This document shows positions 9,516-17,209 of a stretch of 50,933 nucleotides of DNA, in pieces. How positions within the stretch are numbered: position 1 is the first letter of the stretch; the number at the start of each line of letters is the position of its first letter. Source of the stretch: Bacteroidaceae bacterium. Its GTDB lineage: Bacteria; Bacteroidota; Bacteroidia; Bacteroidales; Bacteroidaceae. The stretch is from assembly GCA_024697945.1 (NCBI GenBank), contig JAILRU010000055.1, positions 1 to 50,933 on the forward strand, read 5' to 3'. The notes beneath the pieces were generated by a model. It worked only from the letters and a program-made list of their open reading frames with translations, had not been told where the DNA came from and searched no databases. Both the position numbers and the translations under genes were made by a program.

Positions 9516-9647
9516 TCAAATCATACGTATCATTGAATCAAATCATAAGCATCATTAAAGACAACCATGCGCATCGTTCAAAACAACCATGCAGATGAAC
9601 AAGAAAGTTGATGCGCATCACGGAAGCAATTGATGCGCATCAATCCC
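9516..9647. repeat. Six-unit 22-bp array with palindromic cores
   Basis: Six 22-bp units start at 9516, 9538, 9560, 9582, 9604 and 9626. Units 1-2 contain CAAATCATA, units 3-4 CAACCATGC and units 5-6 TTGATGCGCATCA. Most units have a dyad at the same register: ATACGTAT in unit 1, ATGCGCAT in units 3, 5 and 6, growing to the perfect palindrome ATTGATGCGCATCAAT in unit 6. The array lies 70 bp upstream of the promoter at 9416-9445, so a set of same-face binding sites for a dimeric regulator is a reasonable inference. Confidence 0.7.
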
Positions 9648-9716
9648 CTATATGGCATAAAATATCAAAAATGCATTTTTTACAAACGTGTTTCAGTATT
9701 AGATTAATTAGATATG

Positions 9717-9745
9717 AAAAAACCTTCCAGCGGTAAGCTGAAAGG
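9717..9745 (-). terminator. Intrinsic terminator after the MNT/HEPN remnant genes
   Basis: On the minus strand CCTTTCAGC (9745-9737), loop TTACC, GCTGGAAGG (9731-9723) form a 9-bp stem with one G-T pair, directly followed by TTTTTT (9722-9717). Confidence 0.75.
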
Positions 9746-9842
9746 CTGAATCCAAACGGACACTTTTGTCTTATGTCCTAGTTATGTTGTCTTATCTCAT
9801 AGGCGAAATAGAATAATAGATAATGTATAATAGATAATAAGA

Positions 9843-9965
9843 CTATGCTTTTGTACTTTGGATGTATTTCCCAATATCTCCTATAAGTTGTCTTGTTGGC
9901 TCTATCATTGGTTTTTCATACTCTAAGCTGACTACAATTCTGCGTTCTTCGTCACTTAAACTCAT
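9843..9965 (-). pseudogene. HEPN toxin remnant with internal deletion (40 codons)
   Basis: This short frame begins MSLSDEERRIVVSLEYEK, which matches the start of HEPN-domain partners of MNT nucleotidyltransferases, and ends with PMIEPTRQLIGDIGKYI, which resembles the last helix of the same family. The roughly 80-90 residues between, including the R-x4-6-H catalytic region, are missing, so it reads as an in-frame internal deletion. Its ATG overlaps the TGA of the MNT gene (ATGA), the usual translational coupling of such pairs. A terminator follows at 9745-9717. It is too short to be a working HEPN RNase. The family assignment is from recalled family sequence, not a search. Confidence 0.6.
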
Positions 9966-10282
9966 AATAGAACCATTTTATCTCGTTCGACATTCTTATA
10001 ATAAGGGAGGAAAGTCCACGTGTTCCATTGCTGCATGGCGTAAATTGTGGGATTTATTTCCTCGCCAATGTCCCACCCGAGTTCGCGAAAGGGATAGGCC
10101 ACACCGTAGTCGCTGGCATCTAGTTTCGGTTTGTTCAGCAGAATCAATATATCCCAATCCGAGTTCTTGTGTGCTTCGCCGCGGGCACGGGAACCATAGA
10201 GCCACACCTGTCCATCAGGCGGAACAACCTTATGACTGGTTTCTTTTAATTTTTTGATTATTTCCTCTTCTTTTGCCGTCAT
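9962..10282 (-). CDS. MNT-type nucleotidyltransferase (HEPN/MNT antitoxin)
   Basis: A 106-aa minimal nucleotidyltransferase. The diagnostic GSRARGEAHKNSDWDILIL supplies the GS motif and the D-x-D metal-binding pair. Such proteins act as antitoxins by modifying or binding a HEPN RNase encoded next to them; related two-gene systems AMPylate the HEPN partner. Here the partner is reduced to 40 codons (9843-9965), so the gene may be an orphan. A possible -7 element, TATTTTTG, lies on the minus strand at 10341-10334 without a clear upstream box. Confidence 0.85.
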   Translation of the reverse strand: MTAKEEEIIKKLKETSHKVVPPDGQVWLYGSRARGEAHKNSDWDILILLNKPKLDASDYGVAYPFRELGWDIGEEINPTIYAMQQWNTWTFLPYYKNVERDKMVLL

Positions 10283-10333
10283 AATGACTTGTATTGCTTA
10301 AACAGGGTACAGTCCTTTGGTGGTTTAACGCCA

Positions 10334-10341
10334 CAAAAATA
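10334..10341 (-). promoter_or_regulatory. Candidate -7 element for the MNT gene
   Basis: TATTTTTG on the minus strand fits TAnnTTTG and lies about 52 bp before the start codon. No TTTG box is seen at the expected distance. Confidence 0.35.
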
Positions 10342-10453
10342 CGAAAAAATATAATATGTCGAAAGCGAATGAAGATAAAATGTGAATTATCTCCTATTAT
10401 TTTATGATTTGTGCGGCAAAAAACATCAAACATCAAATGGCATTTTTGGCATG

Positions 10454-10487
10454 AAAAAAGTCCCTCCGGACTAAACCAGAGGGACTT
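10454..10487 (-). terminator. Intrinsic terminator after the 2210-aa gene
   Basis: On the minus strand AAGTCCCTC (10487-10479), a 12-nt loop and GAGGGACTT (10466-10458) form a 9-bp stem that runs into TTTT (10457-10454). It sits 23 bp after the stop codon of the 2210-aa gene. Confidence 0.8.
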
Positions 10488-10509
10488 CGTCGAGTTGCAA
10501 TCTTACGAT

Positions 10510-13500
10510 TTACTTTTTAATGATTTTTTTACCATTAACGATGTTGACACCCTTCTGCATCTTCGACAGGCGTTGACCAGCTACATTATATATAGCTCCC
10601 TCGCCTATGGAGAGGGCTGGGGTGAGGCTTTCTATGCTTGTCGGGTCTGTGAGGGTGAAGACAACTGGCTCTGCTACTGTTCCAAGCATGTCAGCCACGA
10701 AGGCGGGATGTTCCTTCACGTCGCTGCCGGCATCATCGGAAAGAGAGACGATGGTGATGGTAATTTCGTCGCCCTCCTTACCGCGAACGGGCAGGAAGAG
10801 CTCGCTTCCGATGAAGCGTCCCACACCTCGGCACTCGTCATTCACGAAGGCTCCGGCAATCCAGTCGGAGTTACCAACGGTATAGCCTTCGTCCTCGATG
10901 GTGGCAATGATGCACATCATGTCGGCATATCCATGCTGATTCACGCTCCACGGGTTCTGCTGCGCCTTTGCATGCTTGCCAAATAGAGCACGTGCATTGA
11001 CCGTAGGAACGGTGTTATAGACGAATGCCTTCTGGGATTGGCTCTTGTACATGTAGCCTTGGCCGGGACGGAGCGTCTCGATGTCGCCCACCCACTGACC
11101 GTCGGTATATACGGAGAAGCCGTCCTCGAGGTTGGAGATGACATCGCCTTCCTCTGCATACAGGAAGCTGAGAGCATCTTCCAGCGTGAGCATCTGGCTC
11201 AAGGGATAGCCCAGCCAGTTCCAGCCTTCGGAGAGGACAACATCGTCGAGCGTAGGATTGTACTGCGGTCCGTCGAAGGTGAGCACGTCAGCCTTCTCGG
11301 CAGCTATCTTCATGGACTGGGTGGCTGTGACGAAGGGTTCGCTTCCCTGAGTGAGCACAACGCTGGCATAGCCGTCCAGTGCGCTTACTGCAAGTGGCGT
11401 TGCCAGGTCGTGGCTTGCCCAGTTCCAGCCCTTAACCAAATCGACTTGTACCTCGGACTGACGAATCGTGTAGTGGTACTCGTTAATCTCACTCTCCTCG
11501 CCCTGATAGCTAACGGCCATAATCTTCAGTGTCATATCTTCGTTAACGGGGATGGGCTTGGAGTAGAGCTGGCGTGTCGGGCTGTCGCAAGGACAGGTGC
11601 CGTCCGTCGTGTAGTAGATGGTAGCGCCCTTGCTCTCGCAAGTGAGTGTCACGGTCTGACCCTGATAGAGCTGTGTGCCTGAGAGACGTGATGCCACGGG
11701 AGCCTTGACAGCCTCCAGCAGCTCGGGATCTACGACGGATACCATAGCGGTAGCGGTTACGTCCTCGCCCACAACTTCCATCGTGAGGGCTGTGGTGCCA
11801 TAGAGAACGCCGTTGACGTCTATCTCAGCCTGTCCGTCGGCATCGAGGGTGACGGTCACCTGTTCTGCTCCCTCACCTCCGATATTGGCTGTGAGTGTAG
11901 ATGCAGAGGTGATGACTACCTTCTTGCCTGCAGCAGCGATGGTGGGCACAGCGGCAATGCGTACGGTCTCGGTCGAGCCGTAGCCGATGTTGATGACAGG
12001 ATCTACGACGATGCCTGTGAGCTTCTTCTCGATGTCGAGCTTCTGCTGGAAGACCTCGGTCATGTTGATGCCTGCGTAGCTCTCAACGGCACGGTCCACG
12101 ATGAGACGTACCTCGTCGAAGGTGCTCAGGTCGGTAGTGGCAATGCTAACCTTGGTGGCGAATGTGTCGTCGCTGCCTTCTATGGCTGCTTCGGCATCGG
12201 GGAATGTGAACTCGCCTGCCTCAAGTAGTGTCTCCTCGTTGTTCTTGATACCCTTGATGAAGATGTTCTCGGGTGTCAGGGTTGAGGGCTTCATGTACTT
12301 GTCGAAGGTGATGACCACGGAACCTTCGGTGGTCTCGCCGGCTTCGTATGCCTTGGCGCTAATCACTTCGGGCTGGGTGGCCTGTACCATACCGATGTTG
12401 ACATCCATCTGTGGTGGAGGAACGGGCAGCCAGTCGGAGTAGGTGGTCTGATAGCCGGCCTTCTCGAACTTCACTTGCCAGAGTCCCTGTGGCACATCCC
12501 ACTGGTAGAGACCTTCTTCGTTGGTATAGAGCGGATTCTCCTGACTGTACTGGGAAGCATCCCAGAGTACGATTTCCTGTTGCAGGTCGCCATACTCGTC
12601 TTCGTAGGTATGCTTGTAGTAGGCGGTAGCTGTCACGCCTTCCAGACGGTTGCTTGGAACGCCTTCATAGACATAACCGCTGGGGTCGATGATGGGTTCT
12701 ACGATAGGATAGGGGAGTGAAGCATCCCACACGTCGTCTATCTCCTCCATGCTGGCGTAAGAGCAATCCCACTGGTTGCGGAGGCGCTTAGACCTGCGGA
12801 GCTCGTTGCGCGACTCGGTCTTGACGGCCTTGTAGATGGCGAAGGATACGTTGGCAAGATACTTGGCAAGTATGTCGTTGGCATCGTGCAGGTCCTTAGC
12901 CATCAGCAGCATAGCAGCAGCGTCTGCAGTTTTGCAGCAGGAGAGGTAGCGCGTGGCCAACGTGTTCTTGTACTCCTCGGAAATCCAGAGCATAGCCTTG
13001 GCCTGTGGGTCGTCCAAGCCTTCGCAGGGTTGGAGGCGTGAGATGAACTCCTGCCAAGCGTTCACGTCCTTGATGCCATCGTGCAGATAGCGTGTCAGGG
13101 TGTTCAGCGAGCGGACAATCTCCAGCTTCTCTTGAGCGACGTTGGGATTGGTGATGAACCCGTTCACGAGGCTAATGCCTGTCTCCAAAGCCACGATGCG
13201 TTCCTTGAGTCTGGTAACGGACTCGGTAGCAATGGGAGCCTTGTACGGGCGAACCAATGCGGGCTCTTCATCTTCTTGCCACTCGTCTAACTGAACCACC
13301 TCGCCCAGGTCGTTGTCCGTAATGAGGACATTGCCGTCTTCGTCCGTTTCATACTTCAACTGCTCATCGCCATTCTCGTCGTTGATGGTGAGCGGGTCAC
13401 CATATTCCTTGTCCGGGTCTGCCACGTAGTCGCCGGTAGCCGTATAGATTATGTTGTAACCCACTCCGTTGGGGCTGGGGATGCCAACGTCGTAATTATC

Positions 13501-16500
13501 TGGAATCTCATGCTTCTCGGGCTCTGGCAACTGTATTTCCTCGTAGGGAACATTGGGGTTGAGGTCGGCATCCACGGTGACACGTACTGCCATGGGAGCC
13601 TGGTTGGAACCGAACTTGCTGTGAGCCACCCAGCGGTCCATGTTGGGGATGTACTGGGCCTCCAGGTCTATCCACTCATGCTCGATGGTGAACACGTGTA
13701 TCACGCAGCTGTGAACGACATTCGGGTCGTTGTTGGTCAGGTTGGCGGTGAAGACGAATTCCGTGTTCGGCACGAAGGAGTAGCTCTTCACGTTGGCCTT
13801 CACGTGCTCCAGATCGAAGTCAACCCATACGGTGCGGCCCGGGCCGTAGAAGCGCATATCGACATCCTTGGCCTGAACGCCTGCCTCGTTGTACTCCACA
13901 GGACGCATCTCCGTCTGACGGACTAGGCCGGAAGGTGAGGTCACCTTGGCCTGAATCTCGTGGATGGAGAGGTTGACGCAGTGTGTCAGGTTGGCAGTGA
14001 ACGACCAGTAGCCGTCGGCCAGTGCCTTGGTGCGTCCCAGCTCCTTGCCCTTGTCATAGATGATGACTTCGCTCATTCCGGCTGCATTGCCATCTACGAA
14101 GATGCTGGGCAGGGAGATGAGGGGAGCCGTCCAGATGGAGACGTCGGTCACGGTGTAGTTCACGGAGCCTATGGGCTGCAGGACGGTCTTCGTGCCGTCC
14201 AGCTCGAAGCGGACGTATGCATCGGGCGAGTAGTTGCCGCGAGAGGTGGGAGCAATGCAGAACTTCACACGGTCGGTGAAGTTCTCACCCAGCTGTACGG
14301 TCACGGTGTTGTCCTTGTACTCGTAGCTGCCCTGCCTGTTGCCTACCACTACGGAGCTCTCTACCATCGGGCAGGTGGGATGCAGGTTGAAGACAAGTTC
14401 TACGTTGCTGACGCGAAGCTTGTATTCGTCCTGGAAATCCACCTTGGCCGAGAGTGTGAGGTAGTTGCCCTCCACGATGTTGGCCTTGTTGACTGAGAAC
14501 TTGGTGTTCTGGCCTGTGTAGTAGTACTTGCTCTCGTCGAAGACGGGAATCACCACGTTGCGGATGGGCAGAATCTCGCCGTCCTTTACCGTAAAGTCGT
14601 TCCGGACGTAATCCACACCTGCCTCCATGCCGGCATCTGCATAGCCGCTCAGGTTGCTGAGCGTGCCGAAGAAACTGCTCTTGCCCATCGTGATGAGGGT
14701 GTAGTCGCCTGCGGGCAGGTCGGAGAGGTAGATGAAGTTGGGCGTCTTGTTGTGGTCAAGTAGGTCGCCCAGCTCGTCGCTCTCTGTCGGAGTGAAGTTG
14801 GTGTTGTACGTCTCATGCCTTACGAGGTGACCTGCAGCGTCGTAGAGCATACCCTCAACGGCATTGTTGTCCGTCACGAGGAAGCGTGCATAGACCTTAC
14901 CGTACTCAATGACAGGGAATACGTAGGTCAGCGCGGTGTTCTTAACCATTGTTTTTGTCAAGGTTACGGGTGCGAACTTGCCATTCGTGCTGCTACAGGT
15001 GGCCTGAATCTCATCACCTATGTGTGCACCACTCCGAATATAGACGAATTGGGTCTTATATTCTAATTCCGTCAGGTCTTGTCCCGTAGTCTTATTATAG
15101 AAGGTATAGGAAACATTCTCCTTGTAGGGGAAGTAATCGCTGACCGTTGGTTCACCGGAAGTGGCTTGTGTGTATTTGAATAAGGGGTGAACCGTGGCAA
15201 ACCCTTCACCTCCTAAGGGCAAAAGGTCAAATTTTCCGAAGTTTGTTTTACCATCCTCTACCAAAGCCTCCAACTCGGCTTTCGTGTACTCACGTACCTG
15301 GTTAATGTTGTAATTGGAAGAGATGCGGACTGTGGTGGGCAGGAGTTTAGCAGTCAGTGAGAACTTGCCTTGGGCGTCGGTTTCGGTGCTGACAGATACG
15401 GTTCCGCCACCGGTCTGCTGCTCGAAGACTACCTGAGCGCCTTTCACGGGCGCGCTTTTAAAGTCAACCACCACGCCAGAGCACTGCACAGAGGGAATGG
15501 GGTGCAGCGTAACGGTCACGGTGTTCGTGCCAGGCTTTACGATGTAGGAGCTTGACTCCGGAGCATAGTATTCAGCTGCAATGTCAGCGGGAACGGAGAT
15601 GCTGTACTTGAGCAGGGCTCCCTCCAACTGGCCTTCCACCTTTGCGCCCTCACAGATGAACACGTCGGTCGAGGTGGTCCAGGTGATGTTCACCTTGTTC
15701 GTGATGTCTGTGCCGTTTTCATAGCGGACGACCATCGTCACGTCGTAAGGCATCTTCATGCCCGAAAGCATCAGCTGCTTGTGCTCTTCGTCAATGTCAA
15801 TGACATCACTCTCGTAGATGATGTGACCCGTGAGGTTCTTGACATAGACCTTCTGCTTGGTGCCTCGGATGAGGTTCGTGAAGGTGTAGTTCAGGCGGTC
15901 AGAGATGACGTACTTGTAGCGCTGTCCGCTCTTCACGTTCAGCACTTCCAGAGAAGCGTTCTTGTAGCGTCCGTCCTTGCACTCGTCAGGCAGACACACC
16001 TCCAGGGTGCAGATCTTGCTCTTCAGGGGCGAGATGGTGAACGTGTTCCAAGGGGAGGCAGCCTCGTACAGGCTGATGGACTCTTCCGGAACATAGACCA
16101 CCATTTCTGCGGGCAGACCGTCGAAGGCACCGTCCTCCACCACTGGCGGGACAGTGGCATAGCAGTCAATCGCCCTCATGGACGAACAGCCACGGAAGGC
16201 GTAGGCTCCGATTCTCGTGATGCAGGAAGGCAGTTCCACCTCCTGGATGTCGGTGTAGTTCTCTAACCAGCGGGCAGGAACGGCATCCACTCCGAAGGCA
16301 TGCGAGAAGTCGATATAGGTGAGGTTCTTGTAGTAGTAGGGGAAGCCCCAGTCGTTACCGTTTATCTCACCATCGACGACGAAGTGTGTCACCTTGTCGC
16401 GATTCGAGGAACCTCCTACCATGTTGTCCATGGCTGACAGCAGGCTGCCTGTCTTGAAGTAATCGACAATCAGTTCGCCGCCATCCTTATCCCAGACGTT

Positions 16501-17142
16501 AGTGCCTGGCTGCATGGGGTCTTCGGGGTTGTACTCGTAACAGGCCGTCAGCGTGCTGGCGTGGGACGGCATCAGGTAGTTCAGCTGCTGGTCGGTGCCC
16601 AGGATGATACCGTCGGCATCCTTCCAATAGAGGAACCGGAAGCCGCTGTTAATGTATGCGTAGAGCGACTGTGTGCTACCCTCGGCCACCTTCTGGTCCT
16701 TGAAGTTGGAATAACCAGCCACCTCCGGGTCGAACCGGATGGAGAGCATATAATGGTTCACCACTTCGGGATTGGCAGGATTGGCAGGGTCGTAGGAGTA
16801 GATGGCATAGTACTTCACGTCGGAAGCCGGCATCGTGAACACCAAGGTGGGATCTGTCGTCACCTCGTTGCCCTCCACGTCTTTCCAGCAGATGAAGTAG
16901 CAGTCGTCGTGATTGTAGGCAGTGATGCTTACTGTCTCTCCCTCTTTGAACTTCGAGTAGCTGTTTATCGAGAACCTGCCCGCTCCATAGGGTATGGACT
17001 CGAAAATCACTTGATAGTATTTCTCGGTACCCCCTGGCCAGTTCGGGTCTGGCGGATTCACGGGGTCGTACCCTCCTGTCTGTGCCACCATACTGAGTGG
17101 CAGCAGCAGACTTATCAGGACGTAATATATATATCGTTTCAT
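10510..17142 (-). CDS. Giant secreted multidomain surface protein with sorting-type C terminus (2210 aa)
   Basis: Paralogue of the 1930-aa protein. After a signal peptide (about 1-20) come two InlB B-repeat-like modules (about 28-115, 120-210), an LRR block (about 215-375) and long beta-rich regions alignable by eye with the paralogue. A helical insert (about 1300-1475; cysteines in LSCCKTADAAA) replaces the proline-rich segment of the 1930-aa protein. SGYVYEG marks the Cna-B/SdrD-like domain (about 1487), and a chitobiase C-terminal-like domain lies near 1810-1890. Unlike the paralogue it ends in a WNW-containing domain (about 1897-2050) and the tail YNVAGQRLSKMQKG, a Prevotella sorting-type end. 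It follows the 1064-aa gene by 67 bp. Two repeat-like peptides, LPLGGEG and LTPALSIGEG, interrupt it. Confidence 0.85.
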   Translation of the reverse strand: MKRYIYYVLISLLLPLSMVAQTGGYDPVNPPDPNWPGGTEKYYQVIFESIPYGAGRFSINSYSKFKEGETVSITAYNHDDCYFICWKDVEGNEVTTDPTLVFTMPASDVKYYAIYSYDPANPANPEVVNHYMLSIRFDPEVAGYSNFKDQKVAEGSTQSLYAYINSGFRFLYWKDADGIILGTDQQLNYLMPSHASTLTACYEYNPEDPMQPGTNVWDKDGGELIVDYFKTGSLLSAMDNMVGGSSNRDKVTHFVVDGEINGNDWGFPYYYKNLTYIDFSHAFGVDAVPARWLENYTDIQEVELPSCITRIGAYAFRGCSSMRAIDCYATVPPVVEDGAFDGLPAEMVVYVPEESISLYEAASPWNTFTISPLKSKICTLEVCLPDECKDGRYKNASLEVLNVKSGQRYKYVISDRLNYTFTNLIRGTKQKVYVKNLTGHIIYESDVIDIDEEHKQLMLSGMKMPYDVTMVVRYENGTDITNKVNITWTTSTDVFICEGAKVEGQLEGALLKYSISVPADIAAEYYAPESSSYIVKPGTNTVTVTLHPIPSVQCSGVVVDFKSAPVKGAQVVFEQQTGGGTVSVSTETDAQGKFSLTAKLLPTTVRISSNYNINQVREYTKAELEALVEDGKTNFGKFDLLPLGGEGFATVHPLFKYTQATSGEPTVSDYFPYKENVSYTFYNKTTGQDLTELEYKTQFVYIRSGAHIGDEIQATCSSTNGKFAPVTLTKTMVKNTALTYVFPVIEYGKVYARFLVTDNNAVEGMLYDAAGHLVRHETYNTNFTPTESDELGDLLDHNKTPNFIYLSDLPAGDYTLITMGKSSFFGTLSNLSGYADAGMEAGVDYVRNDFTVKDGEILPIRNVVIPVFDESKYYYTGQNTKFSVNKANIVEGNYLTLSAKVDFQDEYKLRVSNVELVFNLHPTCPMVESSVVVGNRQGSYEYKDNTVTVQLGENFTDRVKFCIAPTSRGNYSPDAYVRFELDGTKTVLQPIGSVNYTVTDVSIWTAPLISLPSIFVDGNAAGMSEVIIYDKGKELGRTKALADGYWSFTANLTHCVNLSIHEIQAKVTSPSGLVRQTEMRPVEYNEAGVQAKDVDMRFYGPGRTVWVDFDLEHVKANVKSYSFVPNTEFVFTANLTNNDPNVVHSCVIHVFTIEHEWIDLEAQYIPNMDRWVAHSKFGSNQAPMAVRVTVDADLNPNVPYEEIQLPEPEKHEIPDNYDVGIPSPNGVGYNIIYTATGDYVADPDKEYGDPLTINDENGDEQLKYETDEDGNVLITDNDLGEVVQLDEWQEDEEPALVRPYKAPIATESVTRLKERIVALETGISLVNGFITNPNVAQEKLEIVRSLNTLTRYLHDGIKDVNAWQEFISRLQPCEGLDDPQAKAMLWISEEYKNTLATRYLSCCKTADAAAMLLMAKDLHDANDILAKYLANVSFAIYKAVKTESRNELRRSKRLRNQWDCSYASMEEIDDVWDASLPYPIVEPIIDPSGYVYEGVPSNRLEGVTATAYYKHTYEDEYGDLQQEIVLWDASQYSQENPLYTNEEGLYQWDVPQGLWQVKFEKAGYQTTYSDWLPVPPPQMDVNIGMVQATQPEVISAKAYEAGETTEGSVVITFDKYMKPSTLTPENIFIKGIKNNEETLLEAGEFTFPDAEAAIEGSDDTFATKVSIATTDLSTFDEVRLIVDRAVESYAGINMTEVFQQKLDIEKKLTGIVVDPVINIGYGSTETVRIAAVPTIAAAGKKVVITSASTLTANIGGEGAEQVTVTLDADGQAEIDVNGVLYGTTALTMEVVGEDVTATAMVSVVDPELLEAVKAPVASRLSGTQLYQGQTVTLTCESKGATIYYTTDGTCPCDSPTRQLYSKPIPVNEDMTLKIMAVSYQGEESEINEYHYTIRQSEVQVDLVKGWNWASHDLATPLAVSALDGYASVVLTQGSEPFVTATQSMKIAAEKADVLTFDGPQYNPTLDDVVLSEGWNWLGYPLSQMLTLEDALSFLYAEEGDVISNLEDGFSVYTDGQWVGDIETLRPGQGYMYKSQSQKAFVYNTVPTVNARALFGKHAKAQQNPWSVNQHGYADMMCIIATIEDEGYTVGNSDWIAGAFVNDECRGVGRFIGSELFLPVRGKEGDEITITIVSLSDDAGSDVKEHPAFVADMLGTVAEPVVFTLTDPTSIESLTPALSIGEGAIYNVAGQRLSKMQKGVNIVNGKKIIKK

Positions 17143-17209
17143 AACACGAGATGTAAATTTAAAAGTTGAAAAATTGAAAAGTTGAAAAATAGATATTCTT
17201 CAATTCCCA

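Larger units (their letters stand above)
9008..9842. other. Regulatory intergenic region between the MNT/HEPN remnant and the 925-aa gene
   Basis: This 835-bp region has no convincing protein gene. From right to left it holds a minus-strand terminator for the MNT/HEPN pair (9717-9745), a six-unit 22-bp repeat array (9516-9647), a minus-strand promoter (9416-9445), a structured leader and a leader terminator (9078-9115). A 120-codon open frame (9044-9406, minus) covers the leader; it has no recognisable domain and its end coincides with the terminator, so it is not called as a gene. Confidence 0.6.

Noticed and set aside
9516..9647. Possible CRISPR array
   Set aside because: The units are contiguous with no spacers and are degenerate; no cas genes are present.
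16561..17169. 202-codon open frame opposite the 2210-aa gene
   Set aside because: It is antisense to a clear multidomain coding region and follows from its codon bias; many similar antisense frames occur in this stretch.
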